NCBI GenBank assembly: GCA_003439945.1
Contig: QVRM01000966.1
Location: forward strand, 186,001-250,000
Length of the DNA: 64,000 nucleotides
Direction of reading: 5' to 3'
Source: Dermanyssus gallinae
Taxonomy: Eukaryota; Arthropoda; Arachnida; Mesostigmata; Dermanyssidae
Shown here piece after piece: positions 1 through 9,599 of this stretch (the first letter of the stretch is position 1; every line of letters begins with the position of its first letter). The notes under the pieces were generated by a model. That model ran no database searches, was not told the origin of the DNA, and saw nothing but the letters and a program-made list of their open reading frames with translations. Made by a program: the position numbers and the translations under genes.

Positions 1-267
1 CATTTGTCTGCAGAGGAGGAACTGAGTGAGCTGGCGGGAAAGAACTGCTCTCGCGGCGTAATGGTGCCCCGTGGGTTTGCTGCAGCCCCCCTCCCCCCCG
101 CTTCTGAGTATACCTGGAAGCGTGTACGTTGTCGTGCCTGTCGGCACTGGGCGGCAATAACAGGGAGTTGCCTATCCGAGTGAGAGGGCAACATGAGGAA
201 GGCATGTCTAAACACACTAGTCTGGTAGGAGCAGGGGTGTGAAAGCACGGGTAGGCAGTATGTATAA

Positions 268-274
<7 letters not shown>
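1..274. other. Non-coding, no feature seen
   Basis: No credible coding sequence, RNA gene or transposon motif was recognised before the first TA array. Confidence 0.5.

Positions 275-336
<62 letters not shown>
275..336. repeat. (TA)n microsatellite
   Basis: Essentially pure TA dinucleotide run of about 62 bp, just upstream of the first retroelement relic. Confidence 0.95.
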
Positions 337-338
<2 letters not shown>

Positions 339-344
339 TGGAAC

Positions 345-2320
345 AAGAGTATTATACTCAGAGGAAACTGCGTTATATTTACAGTACGCTCTATAAATAT
401 AATTGCAATGTATTCCAATCTCTAGGAAGCTTTCCCCAATCTGTTGTAAAAACTGGTTCATTGCTTGAATAAAGTTTTCCCTAAAAAGACAATTATTGCT
501 TTGCATACCTTAACTATCCCACCTACAAACCGGACGACGTTAGAGCAGGTGCACTTAGCGTCCCGCAGTATTTGACTTACGTAGCTCGGCAAGGAAGGTC
601 TACGATAGATGTCTTTGCCAAAAACGCCAGGCATAAAAGCATCAAATATAAATGTCCTGGCATATATATGCGCCAGGCATAAAATACTCTGGACTTCGGT
701 ACCAGGCGACACCCTCCAGTTGCAATGGTCTTCATCGTACATACATCACCAAGTAGTGGGCCAAATATGTCAACCGGTAAACGTCTACGATTGACTCAAC
801 CCGCTCACTGGAGCTTTCGCAAGAGGTTCTCCCTGTTCCAAACTTTCTGAATGTCGAAGCGTATGCAACGCAAATTGTCATAGTAAATAGCGTACACCCT
901 CAACCGAGCCAACTCCTAAAAACCCCACCGATATGCACAAGAATGTCGGTCTACGAAACGCTGCCTGATTTAAACGTATATCCTAGAAAAAGGTCGACCG
1001 AAAATGGCCTTGTTGTATACGAATGCAAATCGTCTTTATAAAAAGGCGGTGCGGGAAGCTAAACTTGAGAGTTCCAGCTTCATGCACACAAATGAGAACG
1101 CTTCGTCACGCGCTCAACAGCCTGCACAAAATAGCCTGCTAAATGCTAGATAATCATTTTCGGCACATGTTCGCCAGTTCTTGTGCGGTCCCCAGTTGTA
1201 CCCCGATGTATGTCTCCGTATGGGGCAATCCCGCTTCCCCCCCAAGCCCGCCAGGAGGTGGGTCGCTTTCTTAGAGTTTCGAAGCTAGTGGATGCAATAA
1301 CAAAGGCTCCGTCGGGAATGACTGCACGTCCAGATTTCGTCCGGAACGAATATCCGCGACAGGCGATTGTTCCGGCTTTTCAGTTTGCTGCTTTTTTCAA
1401 CGAAATTATGAAGACGTCCTACTTGCCTGAAAAACGGAAAGCCAGCAACCTAAGTGTAACACCGAAATGAAGAGGGGATTCCTTGCCATATGCATCGTAC
1501 CGTGGCATAGCAAAGAAAACACCATTAACAGAGTTCTATCTACATTGAAAAAACGTCGGTTGAAAGAATCTAAAGAACGACCGAGTGTTTGCCAGAGCAG
1601 CAAGATAGTTTTAGGCAAAATATATCGATGATGGCGACTTGCGCTGTTCTTCTCAACATCATACAAACGGCCCTCCAAGGTAAACGAAGCCTTCTATTTG
1701 CTTTCTTTCGCAGACTTTAAGGCGGCATTTGATAAAGCGCCACGAAAACAATCCTTAAGCAAATTGCGTTATGTGGTGTTCCGACGGCGTTGCTAAAGTT
1801 ATTACAAGCGTTGCTACAGGAGGGTTTTGTAATCATCGACGACAGACTAGCTGAACACATCCCAATCACTCAGAGTACAGGGGTCGCACAAGGCCTTGAT
1901 AACCTCAGCCCACTATTGTTCTCAATATTGGTAAACAATCTGCCGGACGAATCTGCCAGCGATGCCACTCTTTAGTGAGTACACTTCTGTATGCCGATAA
2001 CTTTGTTGCATCACTGCAAACGTTTGTTGATCTTTTCTCTAGTGATAAATGTGTCTAAAGCTAAATCGATGCCATTTCGCCGCGGAGGTAGGCTCGCCGA
2101 AAAAGATGAATTTTGCTTGAGTTCAGCACAAATAGAATGTTCAGCGTGTCCGAGTAAATATAATTTCTCTCTTCTTAAAGTAGTTTTCTCAACTCAAAGA
2201 GTACATTCTGCCAACCATATTGCTGAAAGAGCTCTTAAGGGCATTCTGTCATTTTATAGAGCTTGTATAGGTTTGCGGATTTCAATTGGCATTTCTATGA
2301 GACTACGACGATGACGGCCT
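345..2320 (+). mobile_element. Decayed non-LTR retrotransposon (endonuclease-RT linker and reverse transcriptase)
   Basis: Plus-strand relic of a LINE-type element. The 345-1225 part matches 36110-37125 by eye and includes the linker usually found between endonuclease and RT (LYKKAVREAK near 1035-1065). From about 1290 RT motifs appear in shifting frames: a KAPSGM motif, then FNEIMKTSYLPEK near 1400-1440, then the palm. Stops and frameshifts show it is dead. The style of motifs (the C-terminal FRRGGRL segment) suggests the I/ingi/jockey side of the non-LTR tree; the clade is my inference. No 5' end, ORF1 or 3' tail was recognised. Confidence 0.75.
1690..2314 (+). pseudogene. Reverse transcriptase palm/thumb pseudogene
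   Basis: Would copy element RNA into DNA at the target site. Visible motifs: ADFKAAFDKAP at about 1714-1746 (motif A, first catalytic Asp), then an ITQSTGVAQG segment near 1866-1894 standing where other elements have G-x-PQG-x-x-LSP, LSPLLFSILVNNLPD at 1906-1950, and LLYADNFVA at about 1984-2010, where the YADD box reads YADN. The YAD segment is in a different frame from the preceding motif because of an in-frame stop near 1975. The thumb follows as INVSKAKSMPFRRGG (2045-2095) and an FSTQRVHSANH segment. No intact ORF. Confidence 0.8.
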
Positions 2321-2549
2321 ACGACTGGAAGTGTCTATGTAGTAAAAAAGAGGGTTTGCAATAAATGGATCTTATATTAAGTTATGTACACGAAAAAAGT
2401 TTCACGAAATAACGACCGAGTGCGAATACAATATATGTGGAAAATCATGTGATGCTTATCACTTCCAACAGTGTACAAGAGGGATACCGCTGACGGAAGT
2501 GATGTAGCCAAGCTGTAATACAAGTGCGCTTAAATAAAATACTGACTGC

Positions 2550-2579
2550 ATATATATATATATATATATACACACACAA
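2550..2579. repeat. (TA)n-(CA)n compound microsatellite
   Basis: About 20 bp of TA followed directly by CACACACA. Confidence 0.9.
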
Positions 2580-2898
2580 TGTGGCGCCATCAACTAACCG
2601 ATGAAAACCTTGAGGTCGTATGAAACGCCTAGGGGACTGCCGACATAGGGTCGAGCGGGGTGCAACCGCACACTCGGCGGTGCCTTTGGCGATACACGCA
2701 ACGTGAGCGGATAAGCTTCAGCGCCCAACTTGCGCATCAGGTTCAGTTGGAGTGGAGTGAGCTCCTCGACTGTTGTTTGATTCGTTGGCTCTGGACACAC
2801 CTGTCGTAAGAGAAATGTCGGCTAGATCGTTAATAAAATACGCTGCGCTCAATCTATATTCAAGACACGTACGTATGTATGCACACTTCAAAACACGC

Positions 2899-2923
2899 AT
2901 ATATATATATATATATATATATA
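2899..2923. repeat. (TA)n microsatellite
   Basis: Pure AT run of about 25 bp. Confidence 0.9.
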
Positions 2924-3189
2924 GCGGAAAACCGTTGGAGTGTTTTGACGAAACATCAACCGACTGCATAAATTGGCGTTAGGCTGCTGAGTTATCGCAT
3001 GCCGTCAGGCCAAATTTTGTGCAGACTGTGTACAATTAGAGTCATAATGTTTTTTTTGCTGCTACTGCTACTGTATTAAGCATGCCTGACAATTAAGTAC
3101 AAGCTATCTTCTATTGATTGAGACTATATGTGCGTTCTAAGGTCATTTATACATGACGCGAGAACGGGCTCTAAAAGTGTTATTATCAA

Positions 3190-3194
<5 letters not shown>

Positions 3195-3249
<55 letters not shown>
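3195..3249. repeat. (TA)n microsatellite
   Basis: Pure AT run of about 55 bp. Confidence 0.95.
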
Positions 3250-3251
<2 letters not shown>

Positions 3252-3691
3252 CTTACCTGCCGATAGTCAAGGATAGCTTCCGTGTAGAACTTAAGACCCA
3301 TAACTTCTTCGTCTTCTCGTCCGTAGCGGAAGGTCAAAACAACCATAGCGAAAACGCGCCGATCTTTCAGGTAACCCGGTTCCACCAAAACGACGCCATC
3401 GATACTGCTCACCTGAAAACAAATACAAAAATGTCAACAAAGCTATTACACATAGATACACTTAGGTAAACTAACTTATACACATACTCTGCAGACATGG
3501 GCAAAAAATTCGCATTTCTATTTCTGGCTGACATATGACATCATGTACTATGTGTGTGTATAATAATGCATATGTCAATAATAATTTGGCCGTCCGTAAT
3601 GTATTATGGTTGGTCCCTTAAAATACGTATTGTATGAAAGAGAGATGCTTTGTCTAGACTTGACGTCATAAAGGAATGGAAACACATGTAG

Positions 3692-3708
3692 ATATATATA
3701 TATATATA
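3692..3708. repeat. (TA)n microsatellite
   Basis: Short AT run of about 17 bp. Confidence 0.85.
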
Positions 3709-3903
3709 AAAAGAGACTCTGGGTCTTGAATTGACATCACACAGAAATCTGAATAGTAGTAGTAGTAGTAATAGCAAGGCCTGGGTGGAGCACAGAGTTG
3801 AAGCACGTAATAAACGTTTTACGGTCTTCCTTTACGGCTTTAGCCGGTCAGAAAGATAGCTGTACAAGGAAGGCGAGGTTGTGGCGTAAGTGAATACCTC
3901 GGC

Positions 3904-3926
3904 ATATATATATATATATATATATA
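3904..3926. repeat. (TA)n microsatellite
   Basis: AT run of about 23 bp followed by GAGAGA. Confidence 0.9.
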
Positions 3927-4315
3927 GAGAGACGCATACTTACCCCACACATAATGTAGACACACATACATACATATTTATGTCGTGTGTCTATGTGGAT
4001 GCGTCGTTTTATATGAGAAACGTAATATCTAGCCAACACGGATATTAGATGAGTTTGCCAGGCCAGCATACGTAATGTGCGACCCTATGGAAGTAATGCC
4101 AAAGAGTGGGTGGCCGTCGCGCGAGCGAGATTAGATAGCGCCATGGCCTTAGGGTGGATAATGACGACACTTCGGCATTGTTCTGAACAGTAAAGCCGCC
4201 GTAATCAAAGCCATGGATTTTGGCAGCAATGAATGGCAACAGTTTGTGGAGGCGTATCCCTACACTCTGGCATGCCTCTGGTTTCACCTCTTCAGTTTGC
4301 TCGCTCTTTATCACT

Positions 4316-4320
<5 letters not shown>

Positions 4321-4359
<39 letters not shown>
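4321..4359. repeat. (TA)n microsatellite
   Basis: Pure TA run of about 39 bp. Confidence 0.95.
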
Positions 4360-4362
<3 letters not shown>

Positions 4363-4495
4363 ACGGTCTTCTTCAGACGACGAATTTATTTAAATTCAAT
4401 AATTTTCATTGAGCTTTTAATTTCCATAATTACCACATTTTCAACACTTGTAACAATTAAGTTTTTTTTGCAGAAAAGACTATCGCCTGTGTTTC

Positions 4496-4496
<1 letters not shown>

Positions 4497-4522
<26 letters not shown>
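4497..4522. repeat. (TA)n microsatellite
   Basis: Pure TA run of about 26 bp. Confidence 0.9.
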
Positions 4523-4527
<5 letters not shown>

Positions 4528-5219
4528 CATACATCGGTCATCCTGTCTATCACATTAGTAACAGTCCTGAGATACCTGGTAAGACTGTACGCCTAGTAAA
4601 AGCTTCGGCGCAGCGTCGGCAGGTCTGGCCGCGCCAATCGTTTAAACACGGATTCACACGGAACAAGCTAGAAAACTGTAAGACTGCCGACAAAGATCGG
4701 GCTACTTCTCAATCTAACTTGTCTAATTCTGTTTGTGGGCCAGATAAAACACTAACAATAGATTTAAAAGTCCATCTAAACTAGAACGTGGCTCTTCTTG
4801 AGAGAAAGAACCCCTTAACCAGTCGTACCTGAAGCGGCCCGTTGGTTTCTCGAGTGCGGGATAAATCCCTACTGATGGGATACAGAGAACCTCCCATTAT
4901 CGCTAATAGCACAATTTTAGCGTGTTTGAACTAGTTGTTGAGTATTTGAGCAGTTCCTACTGATATAACTGAGTCAGCCATTATTACAAGCAGGCCAATG
5001 CTACCATTGCTAGAAGTTTTCATAAATTATTAGGGTTTGCAACTGTTTGTTACGGTCGCCCGAGAGGGTCTGGGGCCAGATTAGGGACTGCTCCCTCAGC
5101 TAGCGATGCCACCAAAACGTATTTATTTCGACCCGCGGCCGGCATCCTTCTTTGCCAATTTTTTCCTTCACAATTTTCTTGAGCATTGTTTAAGTGCAAC
5201 ATTTCTCTGCTAGAGAAAG

Positions 5220-6145
5220 CCTAGGCAAGTCCATTATAAGCACTACTGGCCAAAACACGGTATAGCCTGATCGCGACTGCATATAGCAGTTTCGCGTCTT
5301 TGCTTTTTACACACAGTGTGGCGTGGCGAACCTGGCAAGGCAAATATTTTACCTTGACGACTCTCCTTAGATACACGTGAAAATGTTCACATCCAGTAAT
5401 GATTCGGGCTACGGGGTACGTTTGCTTAGCGATCTGCCAACCCACCTTCGATACAGGATCAGGTATGTTCTCGGCTCGCCGGATAAAGCTTGATCATATT
5501 TATCTTTTGCATACCTATTTATCCAGCTTTATTTCACGTTCTGGAGTAAGATCAAAGACAAAAGCACAATCTGCAAGGATTCGATTGTTTTGCACCTTAT
5601 AGGCCAACACGTCTAAGTTTAAACGTGTCAGCTGATCAAGCTTGAGAAGCGGCGAGGAAGGGTTATTATGGCTCTAACCGCGTCATTCTGAACAACCCTT
5701 TTACCCTGTCTAGGGTCATGGGCTGCGTGGCGCCCCACAGAGTAATTCCGTAAGTTAGAATTGGCTCCATAAGCATTTTGTAGACACGTACTAGAAGATC
5801 CCGCGAAACCTTGGTTCTCCTCAAACGCATGAGTGAGGCCACCACGGCGTAGCAGACCCTGACACTTGACCTCACTTGACTGTCCTATTTTATATTTATT
5901 TTTTTGAACAAGGTCATTTATTTATTATATACACAATTACAATGGTATGTTGTTTCATACAATTACAATTATTTGCAAGGAGGATATAGTAATTTAAACC
6001 TACTACAGTTACCATTGTGGTGGTAAAAAGTTGCAGCCGGAATAAAATTACTTGTGTTTACCTCTATGCTCGTGTAGCACAATGCCAAGACATTTTGCCT
6101 CTGACCTGAGAGGGATAGCAGAGCCGCCTACACGGAGGAAGATAT
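5220..6145 (-). pseudogene. Non-LTR element C-terminal region (downstream of the nested insertion)
   Basis: Continues the RT relic. CLGIVLHEH lies directly inside the insertion boundary. After a gap of about 190 bp that looks like foreign sequence, reading resumes with SVRVCYAVVASLMRLRR (about 5865-5815) and EPILTYGITLWGATQ (about 5766-5722), then shifts frame into VQNDAVRAI. The last segment recognised, about 5450-5222, reads QTYPVARII and later KDAKLLYAVAIRLYR. Such C-terminal regions are shared by CR1, L2 and jockey elements. Confidence 0.7.
5882..6070 (-). mobile_element. Possible small retroposed insertion inside the non-LTR relic
   Basis: Between CLGIVLHEH and SVRVCYAVV, where family members have only a few residues, there is about 190 bp that does not read as RT. 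On the minus strand it ends in an A-rich segment with AATAAA-like hexamers next to the resumed coding sequence, as expected for a truncated retroposed tail. Source element not recognised; divergent spacer sequence is the alternative. Confidence 0.35.
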
Positions 6146-6412
6146 TGTAACGATGTTGTCGCTACGCTGAGTCACTGGGGATGGTAGCTCAGCCGGGCGG
6201 TTACTACGACACGAGGGACTTAGGTACAATGAATGACAACACGGAGCGTAGGTCTGGCGTCAAGCGGAACCGGGCAGCGAATGGGTCGTCGGCCATACTG
6301 CCTCGGTCTATTTTATTCACTCAAGGTACGCCGTAGCGTTCATATAGTAGTAATGTTAAAGGATGGAATGGAATCTTCTCGAGCATTCGGCAACGGAAAT
6401 TTCCACTCGTCC
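6146..6412 (-). repeat. Partial 3' LTR, outer copy
   Basis: Matches the 3' (inner) 267 bp of the full LTR at 7560-7826, then ends abruptly at a second LTR terminus. Its outer end defines the element boundary next to the ATAT duplication. Confidence 0.85.
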
Positions 6413-6553
6413 GTAACGATGTTGTGCTACGCTAAGTTACTGGGGATGGTAGCTCAGCCGGGCGGTTACTACGACACGAGGGACTTAGGTGCAATGAATG
6501 ACAACACGGAGCGTAGGTCTGGCGTCAAGCGGAACCGGGCAGCGAATGGGTCG
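6413..6553 (-). repeat. Partial 3' LTR, inner copy fused to gag
   Basis: Matches the last 141 bp of the LTR with a few differences, including a one-base deletion near 6426. On its inner side it joins gag coding sequence directly, so the gag frame runs into it and stops there. Confidence 0.8.
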
Positions 6554-7491
6554 ATTGCATCTATCTTGGCACAGAGGTCTCGCGCCAGTATAACGCTCTT
6601 GAAATCGGCGTAGATGAAGGTCGGTCTGTAATCTGCGCGTATGCTCCTCAGGAACCAGCGGAGTATCGCTCCGTCGGCCATTCTCAAGTCAATGTCGCGA
6701 CACAACCGCTGCACTTGTTCGATGTATGCGAGGAACGGCGTGTCCTGGTCCTGCACCAGCCGCTTCAGCTTTTCCTCCGCGGCGACCGCCATCGCGCCGT
6801 GGTCGCCGAACCTGGCCATGAACTCGTGGTGAAACTCGGCCCATGTCTTAGGCCTCGCCTCTCTCGGAATTGCGTCGTGCCAGTAGGCCGCCGTCTTCTC
6901 CAGCGAAAGCACCGCTGACCGTACCTTTTGCTCGTCGCTGTAATTGTTGATGTCGGCCATTCTTTCGAATTCTCGCAGCCACTCCCTGGCGCGCATGGCC
7001 AACGTGCCATCAAATCGCAGCGGCACTTGGAACACGTTTTGCAGGAAGGACGGCTGTCCCGGCGGTGGATAGCCAAACGGCATCTCTGCGACCGTGGTTG
7101 GCCTGTTGATAGCCGGGTCCATGGTTAACGTGGTCGTGCGTGGTTCGGTGGCTGGGCTGGTTAGCGTGGTCGTGCGTGGTTCGGTGGCTGGGCTGGTTAG
7201 CGTGGTCGTGCGTGGTTCGGTGGCTGGGCTGGTTGATGTGGTCGTCGTGGTCGTGCGTGGTCGTGTGGCCGGTTCGGTGGCTGGACTAGTGTCTTGATTT
7301 TGTGGTTGTGTGGCCGGGTCGGTGGCTGGACTGGGGCTGGTTGGTGTTTGGTGCGTCGAACTCATCTTTTGCTGGTTGTTGGTGTCCTGGTTCTGGTCGC
7401 TGCTGGTGCTTGGTTGTTGCTGGTCCGTGGTCGGTCTCGTTGCGGTCTCGTTGCGTTCGTTGCGGTTCGTTCGCCGTGTGCTTACTGTCAT
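6469..7491 (-). CDS. gag: Retrotransposon Gag polyprotein, C-terminally truncated and LTR-fused
   Basis: 340-aa open frame. Gag is the structural protein that assembles the cytoplasmic particle packaging element RNA. Residues 1-130 are low complexity, rich in Thr, Pro, Gln and Ser, with three 12-residue TSPATEPRTTTL-type repeats. The capsid-like retrotransposon-gag domain follows at about residues 140-310: FDGTLAMRAREWLREFERM, then AAYWHDAIPR, then WAEFHHEFMARFG and the FLAYIEQVQRLCRDID segment. No zinc knuckle (CCHC) is present. About the last 28 residues are encoded by the 3' LTR fragment rather than by gag. I chose the ATG at 7491; the open frame does not require an upstream start. The ORF is intact while the surrounding LINE is decayed. 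Confidence 0.8.
   Translation of the reverse strand: MTVSTRRTNRNERNETATRPTTDQQQPSTSSDQNQDTNNQQKMSSTHQTPTSPSPATDPATQPQNQDTSPATEPATRPRTTTTTTSTSPATEPRTTTLTSPATEPRTTTLTSPATEPRTTTLTMDPAINRPTTVAEMPFGYPPPGQPSFLQNVFQVPLRFDGTLAMRAREWLREFERMADINNYSDEQKVRSAVLSLEKTAAYWHDAIPREARPKTWAEFHHEFMARFGDHGAMAVAAEEKLKRLVQDQDTPFLAYIEQVQRLCRDIDLRMADGAILRWFLRSIRADYRPTFIYADFKSVILARDLCAKIDAIDPFAARFRLTPDLRSVLSFIAPKSLVS
7123..7230 (-). repeat. 36-bp tandem repeat within gag
   Basis: Three near-identical 36-bp units at 7123-7158, 7159-7194 and 7195-7230, with degenerate continuation to about 7280. Period 36 keeps the frame and adds 12 residues per unit. Confidence 0.9.
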
Positions 7492-7545
7492 TTGCTCGCC
7501 GTCCGCTCGGTCGGTTCGCCGCCCTTCTGGTAGAGGGAGATCGAA

Positions 7546-7557
7546 GCAGCTCCACCA
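7546..7557 (-). other. Candidate primer binding site
   Basis: On the minus strand TGGTGGAGCTGC begins two bases after the 5' LTR end, the usual position and TGG start of a tRNA-complementary PBS. The tRNA was not identified. Confidence 0.5.
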
Positions 7558-7559
7558 AA

Positions 7560-8274
7560 TGTAACGATGTTGTCGCTACGCTGAGTCACTGGGGATGGTA
7601 GCTCAGCCGGGCGGTTACTACGACACGAGGGACTTGGGTACAACGAATGACAACACGGAGCGTAGGTCTGGCGTCAAGCGGAACCGGGCAGCGAATGGGT
7701 CGTCGGCCATACTGCCTCGGTCTATTTTATTCACTCAAGGTACGCCGTAGCGTTCATATAGTAATAATGTTAAAGGATGGAATCGAATCTTCTCGAGCAT
7801 TCGGCAACGGAAATTTCCACTCGTCCTCTTCGCTGATTGGTCGGTTTAAACTACGCATTATCACAACGTGCATGGTCTCTGGTGGTGCCGTCGCCGCAAA
7901 TCAGGTACGTAGGTCTGATGATGATGATGATGTGGCGCGACAGGTCGGCGGTGATGCACGTCGTCGCCAGGTAGCTGCGCGGTTTCATGTGGAGGCTGTT
8001 GACGGTTCCGAGTAAGACGAGATGCACGTCCGTTGATGTGCTCGATTGACTGTGGTGTCGTCTCACCAGGTTGTTTACAGCAATGCTGGTGTAGCAGCCA
8101 GCGACGGCTCTTTGGTCGGTTGGGATGGCTGGTCGGCTTTCTGGCGCCGTTGATCATCGACGGCGCCGTAGTTGGCTGTTCTGTTGTGTTGTTGTTGTGT
8201 CTAACGCCGTTGATCATCGACGGCGCCGTAGTTGGCTGTTCTGTTGTGTTGTTGTTGTGTCTAACTCTGTTACA
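7560..8274 (-). repeat. 5' long terminal repeat (full copy)
   Basis: 715 bp; its inner 267 bp matches 6146-6412 with about four mismatches by eye. It contains a 60-bp direct duplication (8146-8205 and 8206-8265) near its outer, U3-like end and a (TGA)n run at about 7917-7933. Confidence 0.85.
8146..8265. repeat. 60-bp direct duplication in the LTR with an internal palindrome
   Basis: Two virtually identical 60-bp units. Each carries a palindrome centred on TGATCA with GGCGCCGT-type arms (first copy about 8143-8167). The position near the LTR outer end fits a duplicated U3 regulatory segment; function is inference. Confidence 0.85.
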
Positions 8275-8289
8275 ATATTACCAGTTTTA

Positions 8290-9350
8290 AACTTCTATCT
8301 CGATGCCATTTGTGGGGTGTGGTAAAGAACGAGTGTCGTCTCGTCGGGTTAACGACAAGACCATTTTTTTTAAATAAGAATATGGCCTTCCCAATACACG
8401 TTTCAACGTGCCGAAGATTATACGTATTATTTGACAATTAAGAGGGTGAGACACGGAACAAGAGAGTGGCGTGATCTGCATAAACGATTGGGCGGCAGTC
8501 TGCGTACCTCTCGATGTCCCGCAGGACGAAATTAATGTAGGTGATGAAGAAAAACGGTCCAAGAACCGACCCCTGGGGCGTGCCAGTGGATACAATTCCC
8601 GTCGCAGACTTTAGAGTTTCCACCGCCTCAAATTGCCTCCGTCCACTAAAATACGATTTAAACCAAAATGTTACTGCTGGTGCGCAGCCTAGTTGCTGGA
8701 GCATCTTAACAAGTATAGCGTGGTCGAGGCAGTCGAACGCTTTGGCTACGTCAGGAAATGCACCAAGGCACATCTTTCCATCCTTCGCAGCTTTAATGAT
8801 CTCCCACCATATATGTCCCAACTAAATGATTTTTAGAGAAGAAATTTAAGTCGTTTAAATGGCTTTCCAGCTGTTGTTTAGCAAGCGTTTTGAATGCTTT
8901 TGAGAAAAAAGACACCAAGGAGATCGGGTGATAGTTACCAGGTTGGTCCCTCCCGTCCTTACCCTTATATAGCAGAGTCACCGCAGATGTCTTGAGGTCT
9001 TCGGGAAACACGCCCGTTTTAATTGAAATATTGAATACGGCAGCTAGAGAAGCCGCTAAGATGTCAATAAATTTAGAGTGGAATTTACCCGGCACGTTTC
9101 CATCGCTATCAAGTGAGTCTGTCTTTACGTCGTTAGCAGCGATTCGCAGTTCCTGAGCTGTAATAGCACTAAAGGAAAATGCGTTGGGCTCGGAGTACCA
9201 TATGCCTTCATATAGCCCCTCTGAGTCCCCCTCTTTAGGTGAGTTCGCATTGAGGACATTGAGGTAATTGAGCCCAGCACCGCGATGATATCCGCCCGAT
9301 AACGTCGGTAGAAAGATGTTGGCAAAATGACGTGGTCTCCTTAAGTATCC
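8290..9350 (-). pseudogene. Reverse transcriptase, N-terminal and palm part
   Basis: Largely open over about 900 bp on the minus strand. Order: RT-0 region FSFSAITAQELR (about 9175-9140), GVFPEDLKTSAVTLLYKG (about 9022-8968), NYHPISLVSFFSKAF (about 8938-8895), FPDVAKAFD (about 8765-8738, motif A Asp present), GTPQGSVLGPFFF (about 8586-8549, motif B) and VYADH near 8483-8470, where the second Asp of YADD is His. A stop follows at about 8440 and the thumb is shifted in frame (KNGLVVNP). The open frame continues upstream of the GTG at 9095, so the true start is not defined. Family known from CR1/L2/jockey elements; clade not resolved. Confidence 0.85.
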
Positions 9351-9599
9351 CTGCTCACAGCGAAGCGCCGTTCCGACATTTCGAGAGTACTTGTTTAGTG
9401 AACTAGACCGGACCGGCTAGCGTTTCTACTGTCAATGATACAATGTCGTGTGTGTTGCACCTCCGAGTACTTGTATATATCTTTTCAATAATAATAATAA
9501 TACATATTATTTTATTATTCAGTTATTACAATTGTGAGGTATGAACGTTTAAGCCAGATTTATCTTGCTCTGTTCGTTTCCTGTCAATTCAGGGCGCTT
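9351..9599. other. Spacer between two retroelement relics
   Basis: No motif recognised beyond a short AAT/ATT-rich run near 9488-9520. Confidence 0.4.

Larger units (their letters stand above)
2321..5219. other. Gene-free stretch with many TA arrays
   Basis: No host gene or transposon motif recognised. Open frames here read mostly as alternating Tyr-Ile because they run through TA repeats. It contains seven TA arrays listed separately and a short (GTA)n run near 3755. Confidence 0.5.
6146..8274 (-). mobile_element. Ty3/Gypsy-like LTR retrotransposon, gag-only (no pol)
   Basis: 2129-bp minus-strand element starting TGTAACG and ending GTTACA in plus-strand reading (TG..CA termini), flanked by a 4-bp direct duplication ATAT at 6142-6145 and 8275-8278. 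It has a 715-bp 5' LTR at 7560-8274, a primer-binding-site candidate directly inside it, an open gag ORF and two stacked partial 3' LTR segments. Protease, RT, RNase H and integrase are missing, and gag joins an LTR fragment at about 6553. It is therefore an internally deleted or non-autonomous copy. Repeated LTR segments look nearly identical by eye, so it is younger than the element it sits in. Confidence 0.85.
5220..9350 (-). mobile_element. CR1/L2/jockey-like non-LTR retrotransposon, split by a nested LTR element
   Basis: Minus-strand LINE-type element. Reading 5' to 3' on the minus strand: RT from about 9350 to 8279, interruption by the LTR element at 8274-6146, then continuation from 6145 to about 5220. 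Joining across the 4-bp duplication restores the expected order of RT thumb (KNGLVVNP near 8340) followed by SEAKCLGIVLHEH (about 6105-6070), the usual place of the YLGV-type motif. The C-terminal part has EPILTYGITLWG (about 5766-5731), VQNDAVRAIITLPRR (about 5692-5648) and an AYKVQNNRILADC segment (about 5605-5565). Several frameshifts and stops show decay. Confidence 0.8.

Noticed and set aside
3128..3469. Open frame reading as alternating Ile-Tyr runs (and many similar frames elsewhere)
   Set aside because: Produced by reading through TA arrays; flanks show no protein motif.
6233..6613. Plus-strand 126-aa frame within the LTRs, repeated at 7647-8015
   Set aside because: Antisense to the element and repeated only because the LTR is repeated; no domain.
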